Source of the DNA: Hanstruepera marina
Lineage (GTDB): Bacteria; Bacteroidota; Bacteroidia; Flavobacteriales; Flavobacteriaceae
Reading direction: 5' to 3'
DNA length: 64,000 bases
Assembly (NCBI RefSeq): GCF_019880635.1
Contig: NZ_JAINVX010000002.1
Location: forward strand, 186,001-250,000
Shown: positions 50,501 through 62,000 of the stretch, piece by piece
How the letters are laid out: each line of letters opens with the position of its first letter
Position numbering within the stretch: the stretch's first letter is position 1
Notes under the pieces: model-generated
Database searches by the model: none
The model's input: the letters and a program-made list of their open reading frames with translations, nothing else
What the model was told of the DNA's origin: nothing
Program-made: the position numbers and the translations under genes

Positions 50501-50573
50501 GCGGGAGTAGCTCAGTTGGTAGAGCGTCAGCCTTCCAAGCTGAATGTCGCCGGTTCGAACCCGGTCTCCCGCT
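50501..50573 (+). tRNA. tRNA-Gly (anticodon TCC)
   Basis: A 73-base cloverleaf: acceptor GCGGGAG/CTCCCGC (50501-50507 with 50566-50572), D-arm AGCTCAGTTGGTAGAGC, anticodon stem TCAGC/GCTGA with loop CTTCCAA (anticodon TCC, reads GGA), T-arm CCGGTTCGAACCCGG. Confidence 0.97.
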
Positions 50574-50580
50574 CAAAAAA

Positions 50581-50600
50581 AATCCTGCGAAGGCAGGATT
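50581..50600 (+). other. hairpin between tRNA-Gly and tRNA-Thr
   Basis: AATCCTGC-GAAG-GCAGGATT is a perfect 8-bp stem with a 4-base loop, preceded by a run of A and followed by CTCATT without a T run. It is probably a processing or weak attenuation element in the tRNA transcript; it uses the same core as the rpsU terminator (AATCCTGC/GCAGGATT). Confidence 0.55.
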
Positions 50601-50632
50601 CTCATTAATTAAATGAGAAAAAAACACTTTAC

Positions 50633-50704
50633 GCCGGTGTAGCTCAGGGGTAGAGCGTTTCCTTGGTAAGGAAGAGGTCACGAGTTCAAATCTCGTCATT
50701 GGCT
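50633..50704 (+). tRNA. tRNA-Thr (anticodon GGT)
   Basis: A 72-base cloverleaf: acceptor GCCGGTG/CATTGGC with one G-U pair (50633-50639 with 50697-50703), D-arm AGCTCAGGGGTAGAGC, anticodon stem TTTCC/GGAAG with loop TTGGTAA (anticodon GGT, reads ACC), T-arm ACGAGTTCAAATCTCGT. This is the second threonine acceptor of the cluster. Confidence 0.95.
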
Positions 50705-50763
50705 CTTTTTCAGGATTGAATAAAATTGAACACTAATATAAATTAAGATTAAATAAATTAAAC

Positions 50764-51951
50764 ATGGCAAAGGCAACTTTCGATCGTTCAAAACCACATT
50801 TAAATATTGGTACTATTGGACACGTAGATCACGGTAAAACAACTTTAACTGCTGCTATTACTAAAGTATTAGCTGATGCAGGTTTTTCAGAAGCAAGATC
50901 ATTTGATCAGATTGATAACGCTCCAGAAGAGAAGGAAAGAGGTATTACAATTAATACATCTCACGTAGAATATCAAACAGCTAATCGTCACTATGCTCAC
51001 GTTGACTGTCCAGGTCACGCGGATTACGTAAAGAACATGGTAACTGGTGCTGCTCAAATGGATGGTGCTATTTTAGTTGTTGCTGCAACTGATGGTCCTA
51101 TGCCACAAACTCGTGAGCACATCTTATTAGGTCGTCAGGTAGGTATTCCAAGAATCGTTGTTTTCTTAAACAAGGTTGATATGGTTGATGATGAGGAATT
51201 ATTAGAATTAGTAGACATGGAAGTTAGAGACTTATTAAACTTCTATGAGTACGATGGTGATAATGGACCTGTTGTATCTGGTTCAGCTTTAGGTGCACTT
51301 AACGGTGAGCAAAAGTGGGTTGATACAGTATTAGAATTAATGGAAGCTTGTGATTCATGGATTGAAGAGCCAACTCGTGATATGGATAAGCCTTTCTTAA
51401 TGCCTATTGAAGATGTATTCTCAATTACAGGTCGTGGAACTGTTGCTACAGGTCGTATCGAAACAGGTGTTGCAAATACAGGTGATCCTGTTGAGATTAT
51501 TGGTATGGGTGCTGAAAAATTGACATCTACTATTACTGGTATCGAAATGTTCCGTCAAATTCTTGATAGAGGTGAAGCTGGTGATAACGCAGGTATCTTA
51601 TTAAGAGGTATTGAAAAAACTCAAATCTCTAGAGGTATGGTAATCACGAAGCCAGGATCTGTAACTCCTCACGCTAAATTTAAGGCAGAGGTTTATATCT
51701 TGAAAAAAGAAGAAGGTGGTCGTCATACACCATTCCACAATAACTACCGTCCACAGTTCTACGTTCGTACAACTGACGTAACTGGAAACATTGCGCTTCC
51801 TGATGGAGTTGAAATGGTAATGCCTGGTGATAACTTAACTATCACTGTTGAGTTAATCCAACCAATTGCAATGAACGTAGGTTTACGTTTCGCTATCCGT
51901 GAAGGAGGTAGAACAGTTGGTGCTGGTCAGGTAACTGAAATTTTAGACTAA
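50764..51951 (+). CDS. tuf: elongation factor Tu
   Basis: A 395-residue GTPase that delivers aminoacyl-tRNA to the ribosome. It contains [13 protein letters not shown] (G1), [14 protein letters not shown] (G2), [12 protein letters not shown] (G3), [12 protein letters not shown] (G4) and SGSALGAL (G5), then the two beta-barrel domains with the EF-Tu signatures [13 protein letters not shown] and [14 protein letters not shown]. It starts 59 bases after tRNA-Thr in the same direction; its context tRNA-Thr, Tyr, Gly, Thr, tuf is that of the E. coli tufB operon. A hairpin follows the stop. Confidence 0.98.
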   Translation: MAKATFDRSKPHLNIGTIGHVDHGKTTLTAAITKVLADAGFSEARSFDQIDNAPEEKERGITINTSHVEYQTANRHYAHVDCPGHADYVKNMVTGAAQMDGAILVVAATDGPMPQTREHILLGRQVGIPRIVVFLNKVDMVDDEELLELVDMEVRDLLNFYEYDGDNGPVVSGSALGALNGEQKWVDTVLELMEACDSWIEEPTRDMDKPFLMPIEDVFSITGRGTVATGRIETGVANTGDPVEIIGMGAEKLTSTITGIEMFRQILDRGEAGDNAGILLRGIEKTQISRGMVITKPGSVTPHAKFKAEVYILKKEEGGRHTPFHNNYRPQFYVRTTDVTGNIALPDGVEMVMPGDNLTITVELIQPIAMNVGLRFAIREGGRTVGAGQVTEILD

Positions 51952-51974
51952 TAAAATTCAATAAATAGTAAGTT

Positions 51975-52001
51975 AAGGTATTTCGTTTTTCGGAATACCT
52001 T
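51975..52001 (+). terminator. hairpin after tuf
   Basis: AAGGTATTTCG (51975-51985), loop TTTTT, CGGAATACCTT (51991-52001): an 11-bp stem with one G-U pair. No T run follows (GACTTG), so it may act as an RNA processing or partial termination signal between tuf and tRNA-Trp. Confidence 0.55.
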
Positions 52002-52012
52002 GACTTGTATTT

Positions 52013-52085
52013 ACGGGTTTAGCTCAGTTGGTAGAGCACTGGTCTCCAAAACCAGGTGTCGGGAGTTCGAGCCTCTCAACCCGTG
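52013..52085 (+). tRNA. tRNA-Trp (anticodon CCA)
   Basis: A 73-base cloverleaf: acceptor ACGGGTT/AACCCGT (52013-52019 with 52078-52084), discriminator G as usual for tRNA-Trp, D-arm AGCTCAGTTGGTAGAGC, anticodon stem CTGGT/ACCAG with loop CTCCAAA (anticodon CCA), T-arm GGGAGTTCGAGCCTCTC. It lies between tuf and secE, the common bacterial position. Confidence 0.97.
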
Positions 52086-52149
52086 CAAGTAAAACAAAAC
52101 AGTGAGTCTCAACATATTTGATACTCTAAAATTGTAAATAAAACATATA

Positions 52150-52347
52150 ATGGCTGGAATTGTAAACTATATAAAAGAATCGTTTGGAGAGTTAAAAAAT
52201 AATGTGACTTGGCCATCTTGGGCTGAAGCGCAAAGCTTAACAGTGTTAGTAGCAGTGTTTTCAATTATTTTCTCGTTAGCAATTTGGGGAGTAGATACAG
52301 TGTTCAGCAAGGCCATAGGATTTTACTTTAAATGGATTAACGGTTAA
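52150..52347 (+). CDS. secE: preprotein translocase subunit SecE
   Basis: A 65-residue single-helix membrane protein. It has the SecE pattern: an amphipathic start (IVNYIKESFGELKNNVTWPSW), then one membrane helix (SLTVLVAVFSIIFSLAIWGVDTVF). It clamps SecY in the translocon. The length is typical for the short Gram-negative-like form. The nusG gene follows in the usual order, 11 bases after its stop. Confidence 0.95.
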   Translation: MAGIVNYIKESFGELKNNVTWPSWAEAQSLTVLVAVFSIIFSLAIWGVDTVFSKAIGFYFKWING

Positions 52348-52358
52348 ATTAAAATTGT

Positions 52359-52913
52359 ATGTCTGAAGGAAACGAAAAAAAGTGGTATGTAGTTAGAGCT
52401 GTAAGTGGTCAAGAAAACAAGATCAAGACTTACATTGAAAACGAAATTGCCCGTTTAGGATTTGGGGATTATGTGGATGAGGTTTTAGTGCCAACTGAAA
52501 AGGTTATCCAAATCAGAAATGGCAAGAAGATAAACAAAGAGAAAGTTTATTTTCCTGGCTACATCATGATAAAAGCAAATTTAACTGGAGAAATTCCACA
52601 TATCATTAAATCTGTAACTAATGTTATCGGATTTTTAGGAGAGACAAAAGGTGGAGATCCAGTGCCGTTAAGACAATCTGAAGTTAATAGGATGTTAGGT
52701 AAAGTAGATGAGTTATCATTAGAGGCTGATACAAATGTGGCGATACCATTTACAAAAGGAGAAACCGTTAAAGTAATTGATGGACCGTTTAATGGATTCG
52801 ATGGAACTATCGAGAAGATAAATGAAGAAAAGCGTAAACTTGAAGTAATGGTTAAGATTTTCGGAAGAAAAACACCATTGGAATTGAGTTATATGCAAGT
52901 TGAAAAAGTATAA
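52359..52913 (+). CDS. nusG: transcription termination/antitermination factor NusG
   Basis: A 184-residue protein with the NGN domain (KKWYVVRAVSGQENKIKTYIENE, then PTEKVIQIRNGKK, KEKVYFPGYIMIKANL) and a C-terminal KOW domain (FTKGETVKVIDGPFNGFDGTIEKINEEKRKLEVMV). It binds RNA polymerase and links it to Rho or S10. It lies between secE (11-base gap) and rplK in the standard order. Confidence 0.97.
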   Translation: MSEGNEKKWYVVRAVSGQENKIKTYIENEIARLGFGDYVDEVLVPTEKVIQIRNGKKINKEKVYFPGYIMIKANLTGEIPHIIKSVTNVIGFLGETKGGDPVPLRQSEVNRMLGKVDELSLEADTNVAIPFTKGETVKVIDGPFNGFDGTIEKINEEKRKLEVMVKIFGRKTPLELSYMQVEKV

Positions 52914-52985
52914 TAATTGTTACAAGATATAAATACAATCTTACGCTTCCAATCATAAGAATTGTATGAAACTAAATTATTAAAA

Positions 52986-53426
52986 ATGGCAAAAGAATTA
53001 AGTAAAGTAGTTAAACTACAAGTTAGGGGAGGTGCAGCGAATCCGTCGCCACCGGTTGGACCCGCTTTAGGTGCCGCTGGAGTTAATATCATGGAGTTCT
53101 GTAAGCAGTTTAATGCGAGAACCCAAGATAAGCCAGGTAAAGTTTTACCTGTTGTGATTTCTGTTTACAAAGACAAATCATTTGATTTTGTAATCAAAAC
53201 TCCTCCTGCAGCAGTACAATTATTAGAAGCGGCCAAGGTGAAGAAGGGTTCTGGTGAACCTCATATTAAAAAAGTAGCTAAAGTTTCTTGGGATCAGATT
53301 AGAACCATAGCTGAAGACAAAATGCAGGATTTAAATGCATTTACAGTTGAATCTGCCATGACAATGGTAGCTGGAACTGCAAGATCTATGGGTATAACTG
53401 TAAAAGGAGGCCAAGCCCCTAATTAA
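52986..53426 (+). CDS. rplK: 50S ribosomal protein uL11
   Basis: A 146-residue protein from the ATG at 52986 ([29 protein letters not shown]). An upstream ATG at 52962 would add eight residues not found in uL11. Landmarks: [49 protein letters not shown] and [10 protein letters not shown]. It forms part of the GTPase-associated stalk base. The rplA gene follows after 17 bases. Confidence 0.97.
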   Translation: MAKELSKVVKLQVRGGAANPSPPVGPALGAAGVNIMEFCKQFNARTQDKPGKVLPVVISVYKDKSFDFVIKTPPAAVQLLEAAKVKKGSGEPHIKKVAKVSWDQIRTIAEDKMQDLNAFTVESAMTMVAGTARSMGITVKGGQAPN

Positions 53427-53443
53427 TCTAAAAAATTTTTAAA

Positions 53444-54133
53444 ATGGCAAGATTAACAAGAAAACAAAAGGAGGCTTTAGCAAAAATAGAAAAGGGAAAA
53501 CTGTATTCTATTGATGAAGCGTCTTCATTAGTAAAAGAAATTACCAATACCAAGTTTGATGCCTCTGTTGATTTAGCAGTACGTTTAGGAGTTGATCCTC
53601 GTAAAGCTAATCAAATGGTTAGAGGGGTTGTAACATTACCTCATGGTACTGGTAAGGATGTGAAAGTATTAGCATTGGTAACTCCAGACAAAGAAGCAGA
53701 AGCTAAAGAAGCTGGCGCTGATTTTGTTGGATTAGACGAATACCTTGATAAAATTAAAGGTGGATGGACTGACGTAGATGTAATTATTACTATGCCAAGT
53801 GTAATGGGTAAATTAGGTCCTTTAGGACGCGTGTTAGGTCCTCGTGGTTTAATGCCAAACCCAAAAACTGGTACAGTAACTATGGATGTCGCTAAAGCTG
53901 TTAGCGATGTAAAAGCCGGTAAAATTGACTTTAAAGTTGATAAAACAGGTATTGTACACGCATCTATAGGTAAAGCATCTTTCAGTGCTGATAAAATTGC
54001 AGGTAATGCAAATGAATTATTACAAACATTAATGAAACTTAAGCCAACTGCAGCTAAAGGAACTTATGTGAAGAGCATTTACATGTCTAGTACTATGAGT
54101 CCAAGTTTAGCCGTTGACCCAAAAATTGGTTAA
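53444..54133 (+). CDS. rplA: 50S ribosomal protein uL1
   Basis: A 229-residue protein of the L1 stalk at the ribosomal E site. Visible: [73 protein letters not shown] and a C-terminal [15 protein letters not shown]. In many bacteria uL1 represses its own rplK-rplA mRNA; no mimic of the rRNA site was traced here. The length is normal. Confidence 0.97.
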   Translation: MARLTRKQKEALAKIEKGKLYSIDEASSLVKEITNTKFDASVDLAVRLGVDPRKANQMVRGVVTLPHGTGKDVKVLALVTPDKEAEAKEAGADFVGLDEYLDKIKGGWTDVDVIITMPSVMGKLGPLGRVLGPRGLMPNPKTGTVTMDVAKAVSDVKAGKIDFKVDKTGIVHASIGKASFSADKIAGNANELLQTLMKLKPTAAKGTYVKSIYMSSTMSPSLAVDPKIG

Positions 54134-54152
54134 GTAGTTTAAAACTTTTATT

Positions 54153-54674
54153 ATGACAAGAGAAGAAAAATCACAAGTAATTGAAGACTTAACTGCACAA
54201 TTAGCCAATAGTTCAAATATCTATTTAGCAGATATTTCTGGATTGAATGCTGGTACGACTTCAGATTTACGTCGTGCTTGCTTTAAGGCTAACATTAAAT
54301 TAGCAGTTGTTAAGAATACCTTGCTTGAAAAAGCAATGGAAGCATCAGATAAAGATTTTGGAGACCTTCCTTCAATTTTAAAGGGAAATACTTCAGTCAT
54401 GTATGCTGAAACTGGTAATGCGCCAGCCAAAGTAATTAAAAACTTCCGTAAAAAATCAGATAAACCACTTTTAAAAGGTGCTTTTATTGAGGAAGCCATT
54501 TACATAGGCGACGAACAATTAGACGCTTTAGTTGATATCAAATCTAAAGAAGAAGTTATCGGCGATATTATCGGCTTATTACAATCACCAGCGAAGAGCG
54601 TTATTTCAGCACTTCAGTCTAGTGGCGGTAAGCTTGCAGGTATTATTAAAACATTATCCGAAAAAGAAGGGTAA
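54153..54674 (+). CDS. rplJ: 50S ribosomal protein uL10
   Basis: A 173-residue protein that anchors the L7/L12 dimers on 23S rRNA. It shows MTREEKSQVIEDLTAQLANSSNIYLADISGLNA, LRRACFKANIKLAVVKNTLLEKAM and a C-terminal helix (LLQSPAKSVISALQSSGGKLAGIIKTLSEKE). It is 19 bases after rplA. A 66-base gap separates it from rplL. Confidence 0.97.
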   Translation: MTREEKSQVIEDLTAQLANSSNIYLADISGLNAGTTSDLRRACFKANIKLAVVKNTLLEKAMEASDKDFGDLPSILKGNTSVMYAETGNAPAKVIKNFRKKSDKPLLKGAFIEEAIYIGDEQLDALVDIKSKEEVIGDIIGLLQSPAKSVISALQSSGGKLAGIIKTLSEKEG

Positions 54675-54740
54675 TCCAAAAAAGTACGCACTTTTTACAC
54701 AATTATATTAAAATTAAAAATTTATTAAAACGATAGAAAA

Positions 54741-55118
54741 ATGGCAGATTTAAAAGATTTCGCAGAACAATTAGTTAACTTATCAGTAAAAGAAGTTAAT
54801 GAGTTAGCTACTATTTTAAAAGATGAGTATGGTATCGAGCCTGCTGCTGCTGCAGTAGCTGTTGCTGCTGGCCCAGGTGCTGGTGGTGGTGAAGCTGCTG
54901 AAGAAAAATCAGAATTCGATGTAATCCTTAAAGCCGCTGGTGGTTCTAAATTAGCAGTTGTAAAATTAGTTAAGGAATTAACTGGCTTAGGATTAAAAGA
55001 AGCTAAAGAATTAGTTGATGGTGCACCTAGCGCAATTAAAGAAGGTGTTTCTAAAGACGAAGCTGAAGGCTTAAAAACTTCTTTAGAAGAAGCAGGAGCA
55101 GAGGTTGAGCTTAAGTAA
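54741..55118 (+). CDS. rplL: 50S ribosomal protein bL12 (L7/L12)
   Basis: A 125-residue acidic stalk protein. It has the N-terminal dimer domain ([25 protein letters not shown]), an Ala/Gly-rich hinge ([17 protein letters not shown]) and the C-terminal factor-binding domain ([39 protein letters not shown]). It is followed by a bipartite hairpin at 55142-55179 before rpoB. Confidence 0.98.
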   Translation: MADLKDFAEQLVNLSVKEVNELATILKDEYGIEPAAAAVAVAAGPGAGGGEAAEEKSEFDVILKAAGGSKLAVVKLVKELTGLGLKEAKELVDGAPSAIKEGVSKDEAEGLKTSLEEAGAEVELK

Positions 55119-55141
55119 GCTTAACGCCTCAAACACATAAC

Positions 55142-55179
55142 GGTTTAGGCCTGAAGTTAATCACTTTTGGGCCTAGACC
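55142..55179 (+). promoter_or_regulatory. intercistronic hairpin between rplL and rpoB
   Basis: GGTTTAGGCC (55142-55151) pairs with GGCCTAGACC (55170-55179) over 10 bp with one G-U. Inside the 18-base loop AAGT/ACTT adds a second small stem. There is no T run, so it is more like the processing/attenuation structure found at this junction in other bacteria than a terminator. Confidence 0.65.
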
Positions 55180-55245
55180 ATTTTGCGTATATAACCGTGA
55201 CATACTACGCAGTCACATTTTTTTTAATCAAAATTCCGTCCATTG

Positions 55246-58200
55246 ATGTTAGCAAAACAAGCTGAAAGATTAAATTTCTCGTCTATTGTCAATAGAACCG
55301 AATATCCAGACTTTATGGATATTCAGATAAAATCCTTCCAGGATTTTTTCCAGCTAGAAACTAAATCTGAAGAACGAGGAGATGAAGGGTTATACAATAC
55401 CTTCATGGAAAACTTCCCAATAACAGACACACGTAATCAATTTGTTTTAGAATTTTTAGATTACTTTATCGACCCGCCACGTTACACCATAGAAGAGTGT
55501 ATTGAGCGTGGACTTACATATAGCGTTCCGCTAAAGGCCCGATTGAAACTGTACTGTACAGACCCTGAACATGAGGATTTCGAGACCATTGTTCAAGATG
55601 TGTACTTAGGTACTATTCCTTACATGACGCCTAGTGGTACATTTGTAATTAATGGTGCTGAACGTGTTGTTGTATCACAATTACACCGTTCTCCAGGTGT
55701 ATTCTTTGGTCAATCATTTCACGCAAACGGAACAAAATTATACTCAGCAAGAGTAATTCCATTTAAAGGATCTTGGATTGAATTCGCTACAGATATTAAC
55801 AGTGTTATGTATGCGTATATTGACCGTAAGAAAAAGTTACCTGTTACTACCTTATTCAGAGCCATAGGTTTTGAAAGAGATAAAGACATTTTAGAAATTT
55901 TTGATTTGGCAGAAGAGGTAAAAGTATCTAAAGCCGGATTGAAAAAAGTATTAGGACGTAAATTAGCTGCACGTGTTCTTAACACATGGCATGAGGATTT
56001 TGTTGATGAAGATACGGGTGAAGTAGTATCTATTGAGCGTAACGAAATTGTTTTAGATCGTGATACCGTTCTTGATAAAGAGAATATTGAAGAAATCCTT
56101 GAAACTAGTGTAAAAACAATTCTTTTGCATAAAGAGAGTGCACAACAAGGTGATTACGCCATTATTCACAATACATTACAAAAAGATCCAACAAACTCTG
56201 AAAAAGAGGCTGTTGAACACATATACCGTCAATTACGTAATGCAGAGCCGCCAGATGAGGAAACTGCTCGTGGCATTATTGACAAGTTATTCTTTTCAGA
56301 CCAACGTTACTCATTAGGTGAAGTAGGTCGTTACAGAATGAACAAAAAATTAGGTCTTGATATTGGAATGGACAAGCAAGTGCTTACCAAAGAAGATATC
56401 ATTACCATTATTAAATATTTAATAGAGCTTATCAACTCTAAAGCAGAGATTGATGATATTGATCACTTATCAAACCGTCGTGTACGTACTGTAGGTGAAC
56501 AATTATCACAACAGTTTGGTGTTGGTTTAGCACGTATGGCTCGTACTATTCGTGAGCGTATGAACGTTCGTGATAATGAAGTGTTTACACCAATTGATTT
56601 GATTAATGCCAAGACATTATCGTCTGTTATTAACTCATTCTTTGGTACTAACCAGTTATCTCAATTCATGGATCAAACGAATCCATTGGCAGAGATAACA
56701 CACAAACGTCGTTTATCAGCTTTAGGACCTGGAGGTCTATCAAGAGAAAGAGCAGGTTTCGAGGTTCGTGACGTTCACTATACACACTACGGAAGATTGT
56801 GTCCTATTGAAACACCTGAAGGGCCAAACATTGGTTTAATTTCTTCATTATCGGTTTACGCTAAAGTAAACTCAATGGGATTCATTGAAACGCCTTATAG
56901 AAAAGTTGAAGATGGTGTGGTTGATATTAAAGGTGATCCAATTTATTTAAGTGCTGAAGAGGAAGAAGAGCAATTAATTGCTCAAGCAACTGTTGAAGTT
57001 GACGACAAAGGTAAAATTGTACATGATAAGGTAATTGCTAGAATGGAAGGTGACTTCCCAGTAATTGAACCAAATCAAGTTCATTATACTGATGTAGCTC
57101 CTAATCAGATTGCCTCTATTTCAGCGTCATTAATTCCATTCTTGGAACATGATGATGCAAACCGTGCCTTAATGGGATCAAACATGATGCGTCAAGCAGT
57201 TCCATTATTACGTCCGCAAGCGCCAATTGTTGGTACCGGATTGGAAAGACAGGTTGCATCTGATTCTCGTGTATTAATTAATGCAGAAGGAAGTGGTGTT
57301 GTTGAGTACGTTGATGCCAATGAAATTGTTATCAAATACGATAGAACTGAAGATGAAGCTAAAGTAAGTTTTGATAGCGATACCAAGACGTATCCATTAG
57401 TAAAGTTTAGAAAAACTAACCAAGGGACTTCCATTAACTTAAAGCCAATTGTTAAAAAAGGTGATAAAGTTAGCAAAGGTCAAGTACTTTGTGAAGGTTA
57501 TGCAACTCAAAATGGAGAGTTAGCTTTAGGTAGAAATATGAAAGTAGCCTTTATGCCTTGGAAAGGGTATAACTTTGAGGATGCGATTGTGATTTCTGAA
57601 AAAGTGGTTCGCGAAGATATCTTTACGTCTATCCATATTGATGAATATTCTTTAGAAGTACGTGATACAAAATTAGGAAACGAAGAGTTAACTAACGATA
57701 TCCCTAACGTTTCTGAAGAAGCTACCAAAGATTTAGATGAACACGGTATGATTCGTGTGGGCGCTGAAGTAAAACCTGGTGATATTCTTATTGGTAAGAT
57801 TACACCTAAAGGTGAATCAGATCCTACTCCGGAAGAAAAATTATTACGTGCCATTTTTGGTGATAAAGCCGGTGATGTTAAGGATGCATCATTAAAAGCG
57901 TCACCTTCATTAAATGGTGTTGTAATTGACAAAAAATTATTTGCTCGTGCTGTAAAAGATAAACGCAAGCGTGCTCAAGATAAAGAGGATATTGCACAGT
58001 TAGAAGCATTATATAATAAGAAGTTCGACGACTTACAGAGTATTTTAGTTGAAAAATTATTTGCTATTGTAGGTGGTAAAACTGCTCAAGGTGTTTATAA
58101 TGATTTAGGTGAAGAGGTTTTACCAAAAGGTAAAAAGTACACACTTAAAATGTTAAACGCTGTTGACGATTATGTTCACTTAACAAGTGGACAATGGACA

Positions 58201-59058
58201 ACAGATGACGCTACTAATAAATTGGTTGCCGATTTAATTCACAACTACAAGATTAAAGAAAATGACTTACAAGGTTCTTTACGTCGTGAGAAGTTTACAA
58301 TTTCTGTAGGAGATGAATTGCCAGCTGGTATCATCAAATTAGCTAAAGTTTATATTGCTAAAAAGCGTAAGCTTAAAGTTGGTGATAAAATGGCAGGTCG
58401 TCACGGTAACAAAGGTATTGTAGCGCGTATCGTTCGTCAGGAAGATATGCCATTCCTAGAAGATGGAACACCTGTTGATATCGTATTGAACCCACTTGGT
58501 GTACCATCGCGTATGAACATTGGTCAGATATATGAAACTGTTCTTGGATGGGCCGGTCAAAAATTAAACCGTACGTATGCAACACCAATTTTTGATGGTG
58601 CTACGTTAGACCAAATCAATGAGTTTACAGATGAAGCTGGAATTCCAAGATTTGGACACACCTATCTATATGATGGTGGTACTGGTGACCGTTTTGACCA
58701 ACCAGCAACCGTAGGTGTTATCTACATGTTAAAGCTTGGTCATATGGTTGACGATAAGATGCACGCACGTTCTATAGGACCTTACTCATTAATTACGCAA
58801 CAGCCATTAGGTGGTAAAGCACAGTTTGGTGGTCAGCGTTTTGGTGAAATGGAGGTTTGGGCTCTTGAAGCTTACGGAGCGTCTGCAACATTAAGAGAAA
58901 TATTGACCGTTAAATCTGATGATGTTATTGGTAGAGCCAAAACATACGAAAGTATTGTTAAGGGTGAGCCAATGCCAGAGCCTGGATTACCAGAATCATT
59001 CAATGTATTAATGCATGAATTAAAAGGTCTAGGATTGGATATCAGATTAGAGGAGTAG
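55246..59058 (+). CDS. rpoB: RNA polymerase beta subunit
   Basis: A 1270-residue subunit. The start is the ATG at 55246 ([14 protein letters not shown]); a TTG three bases before would add one Met. The rifampicin-binding region reads [33 protein letters not shown], i.e. it has the usual rifampicin-sensitive residues. Later come the conserved [53 protein letters not shown] and the C-terminal [19 protein letters not shown]. It is followed by rpoC after 31 bases. Confidence 0.98.
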   Translation: MLAKQAERLNFSSIVNRTEYPDFMDIQIKSFQDFFQLETKSEERGDEGLYNTFMENFPITDTRNQFVLEFLDYFIDPPRYTIEECIERGLTYSVPLKARLKLYCTDPEHEDFETIVQDVYLGTIPYMTPSGTFVINGAERVVVSQLHRSPGVFFGQSFHANGTKLYSARVIPFKGSWIEFATDINSVMYAYIDRKKKLPVTTLFRAIGFERDKDILEIFDLAEEVKVSKAGLKKVLGRKLAARVLNTWHEDFVDEDTGEVVSIERNEIVLDRDTVLDKENIEEILETSVKTILLHKESAQQGDYAIIHNTLQKDPTNSEKEAVEHIYRQLRNAEPPDEETARGIIDKLFFSDQRYSLGEVGRYRMNKKLGLDIGMDKQVLTKEDIITIIKYLIELINSKAEIDDIDHLSNRRVRTVGEQLSQQFGVGLARMARTIRERMNVRDNEVFTPIDLINAKTLSSVINSFFGTNQLSQFMDQTNPLAEITHKRRLSALGPGGLSRERAGFEVRDVHYTHYGRLCPIETPEGPNIGLISSLSVYAKVNSMGFIETPYRKVEDGVVDIKGDPIYLSAEEEEEQLIAQATVEVDDKGKIVHDKVIARMEGDFPVIEPNQVHYTDVAPNQIASISASLIPFLEHDDANRALMGSNMMRQAVPLLRPQAPIVGTGLERQVASDSRVLINAEGSGVVEYVDANEIVIKYDRTEDEAKVSFDSDTKTYPLVKFRKTNQGTSINLKPIVKKGDKVSKGQVLCEGYATQNGELALGRNMKVAFMPWKGYNFEDAIVISEKVVREDIFTSIHIDEYSLEVRDTKLGNEELTNDIPNVSEEATKDLDEHGMIRVGAEVKPGDILIGKITPKGESDPTPEEKLLRAIFGDKAGDVKDASLKASPSLNGVVIDKKLFARAVKDKRKRAQDKEDIAQLEALYNKKFDDLQSILVEKLFAIVGGKTAQGVYNDLGEEVLPKGKKYTLKMLNAVDDYVHLTSGQWTTDDATNKLVADLIHNYKIKENDLQGSLRREKFTISVGDELPAGIIKLAKVYIAKKRKLKVGDKMAGRHGNKGIVARIVRQEDMPFLEDGTPVDIVLNPLGVPSRMNIGQIYETVLGWAGQKLNRTYATPIFDGATLDQINEFTDEAGIPRFGHTYLYDGGTGDRFDQPATVGVIYMLKLGHMVDDKMHARSIGPYSLITQQPLGGKAQFGGQRFGEMEVWALEAYGASATLREILTVKSDDVIGRAKTYESIVKGEPMPEPGLPESFNVLMHELKGLGLDIRLEE

Positions 59059-59089
59059 TTAATTAAAAAAATCATTTCAACCATATATT

Positions 59090-62000
59090 ATGGCAAGAAA
59101 ACAAGATAAGAATACAGTACAGAGATTTAACAAAATCTCAATTGGTTTAGCTTCACCAGAATCTATTTTAGCAGAATCTAGAGGTGAAGTTTTAAAGCCA
59201 GAAACTATCAATTATCGAACTCATAAACCAGAGCGTGATGGTTTGTTTTGTGAGCGTATTTTTGGTCCTGTAAAGGATTATGAGTGTGCTTGTGGAAAAT
59301 ACAAGCGTATACGATACAAAGGTATTGTATGTGACCGTTGTGGTGTTGAAGTAACTGAAAAGAAAGTACGTCGTGATAGAGTAGGACACATTAATTTAGT
59401 GGTTCCTGTTGCGCATATCTGGTACTTCCGTTCGTTACCAAATAAAATAGGTTATTTACTTGGTTTACCATCTAAAAAATTAGATATGATCATTTACTAC
59501 GAACGTTACGTAGTAATCCAACCAGGTATTGCCAAGAATGCAGAAGGTGAGCCAGTACAAAAAATGGATTTCCTTACTGAAGAAGAATATTTAAACATTT
59601 TAGAGACCCTTCCGCAAGAAAACCAATATTTAGAGGATACTGATCCTAATAAGTTTTTGGCTAAAATGGGAGCTGAATGTTTAATTGAGTTGTTATCGCG
59701 TATTGATTTAGATGAATTATCATTTGAATTACGTCACAAAGCGAATACTGAAACATCTAAACAACGTAAAACTGAAGCGTTAAAGCGTTTACAAGTTGTT
59801 GAAGCATTGCGTGAGTCTAACGAAAACCGTGAGAATCGCGCCGAGTGGATGATTATGAAAGTTATTCCAATCATCCCACCAGAATTACGTCCTTTAGTAC
59901 CATTAGATGGTGGGCGTTTTGCAACTTCAGATTTGAATGATCTGTATCGTCGTGTTATTATCCGTAACAACCGTCTTAAAAGATTGGTTGAAATTAAAGC
60001 ACCGGAAGTGATTTTGCGTAACGAAAAGCGTATGTTACAGGAATCTGTAGATTCGTTATTTGATAATACGCGTAAGTCTTCTGCTGTTAAAACGGATTCT
60101 AACAGACCATTAAAATCATTATCAGATTCATTAAAAGGTAAGCAAGGACGTTTCCGTCAAAACCTTTTAGGTAAACGTGTTGATTATTCTGCTCGTTCGG
60201 TAATTGTCGTTGGTCCTGAATTAAAATTATACGAATGTGGATTGCCAAAAAATATGGCAGCAGAATTATACAAACCTTTCGTAATTAGAAAGTTAATTGA
60301 AAGAGGTATTGTTAAGACTGTAAAATCTGCAAAGAAAATTATAGATAAAAGAGAGCCTGTGGTTTGGGATATCTTGGAAAATGTTCTGAAAGGACATCCA
60401 GTATTACTTAACCGTGCTCCTACATTGCACAGATTGGGTATTCAAGCTTTTCAACCAAAATTAATTGAAGGAAAAGCTATCCAACTACACCCATTGGTAA
60501 CTACGGCATTTAATGCCGATTTTGATGGTGACCAAATGGCGGTACATTTACCTCTTGGTCCAGAGGCTATTTTGGAAGCACAATTATTAATGTTAGCTTC
60601 TCACAATATCCTTAATCCAGCTAATGGTTCACCAGTAGCGGTACCATCTCAAGATATGGTACTTGGATTATACTATATGACCAAGGAACGTAGATCTACT
60701 GATGATGTAAAAATTAAAGGTGAAGGATTAACGTTCTATTCTCCAGAAGAAGTAATCATAGCTTACAATGAAAAGCGTGTTGATTTGAACGCAGCTATCA
60801 AAGTAAGAACATGGGATTTCAATGAAGAAGGTAAGTTAACCTTACAAATAATTGAAACGACAGTTGGACGTGTGTTATTTAATGAAAAAGTACCGCACCA
60901 TGCAGGATTTATTAATCAGGTATTGACTAAAAAATCACTTCGTAACATTATTGGTGATATTTTAAAAGTTACTAGTGTTCCTGAAACAGCAGAGTTCCTT
61001 GATGAAATAAAAACATTAGGTTACAATTTTGCATTCCAAGGAGGTCTATCATTTAGTTTAGGTGATATTATTATCCCACCAGAAAAGCATGATATGATTG
61101 ATAAGGCTAATGGTTTAGTAGACGGTATTACGGCTAACTATAACATGGGGCTTATTACAAATAACGAACGTTACAACCAAGTTATTGATATTTGGACCTC
61201 TACAAATGCTGAATTGACTGAATTGTCAATGAAGCGTATTCGTGAAGATCAACAAGGTTTTAACTCGGTGTACATGATGCTTGACTCTGGAGCTCGTGGA
61301 TCTAAAGAACAGATTCGTCAGCTTACAGGTATGCGTGGATTAATGGCTAAACCTAAAAAATCAACTGCAGGTGGTGGTGAGATTATTGAAAACCCTATTC
61401 TTTCTAACTTTAAAGAAGGTCTTTCAATTTTAGAATACTTTATCTCTACGCACGGTGCACGTAAAGGTCTTGCGGATACGGCTCTTAAAACAGCAGATGC
61501 TGGTTACCTTACGCGTCGTTTAGTTGATGTTTCTCAAGATGTTATTGTAAATAGCGAAGATTGTGGAACATTGCGAGGTGTTGAAGTTACTCCGTTGAAG
61601 AAGAACGATGAAGTTGTTGAAACTCTTGGCGAACGTATCGTAGGTCGTATTTCATTAAACGATGTATACAATCCACATTCAGACGAGCTGTTAGTAGCTA
61701 GTGGCGAGATGATTGATGAAGTTGTTGCTAAATCTATTGAAAATTCACCAATTGAATCGGTTGAAGTACGTTCACCATTAAGTTGTGAAGCTAAAAAAGG
61801 TATTTGTGCTAAATGTTACGGCCGTAATTTGGCAACTGGTAAAATGGTTCAACGTGGTGAAGCTGTAGGTGTAGTTGCTGCACAATCTATTGGAGAACCT
61901 GGTACACAGCTTACATTACGTACGTTCCATGTAGGTGGTATTGCTGGAAACATATCAGAAGAGAATAAATTGGCTGTTAAGTTTGACGGTATTGCTGAAA

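Noticed and set aside
50478-50699. Minus-strand open frame of 73 codons with GRPGSNRRHSAWKADALPTELL
   Set aside because: It is antisense to tRNA-Gly and tRNA-Thr; this peptide pattern is the well-known artefact of translating tRNA genes in the wrong direction.
56640-56750. Possible rifampicin-resistance substitutions in rpoB
   Set aside because: The region [26 protein letters not shown] has the usual sensitive-type residues at the classical positions.
57507-57968. Minus-strand frame of 153 codons inside rpoB
   Set aside because: It lies entirely within the strongly conserved beta subunit gene, has no recognisable domain and no promoter; a shadow frame.
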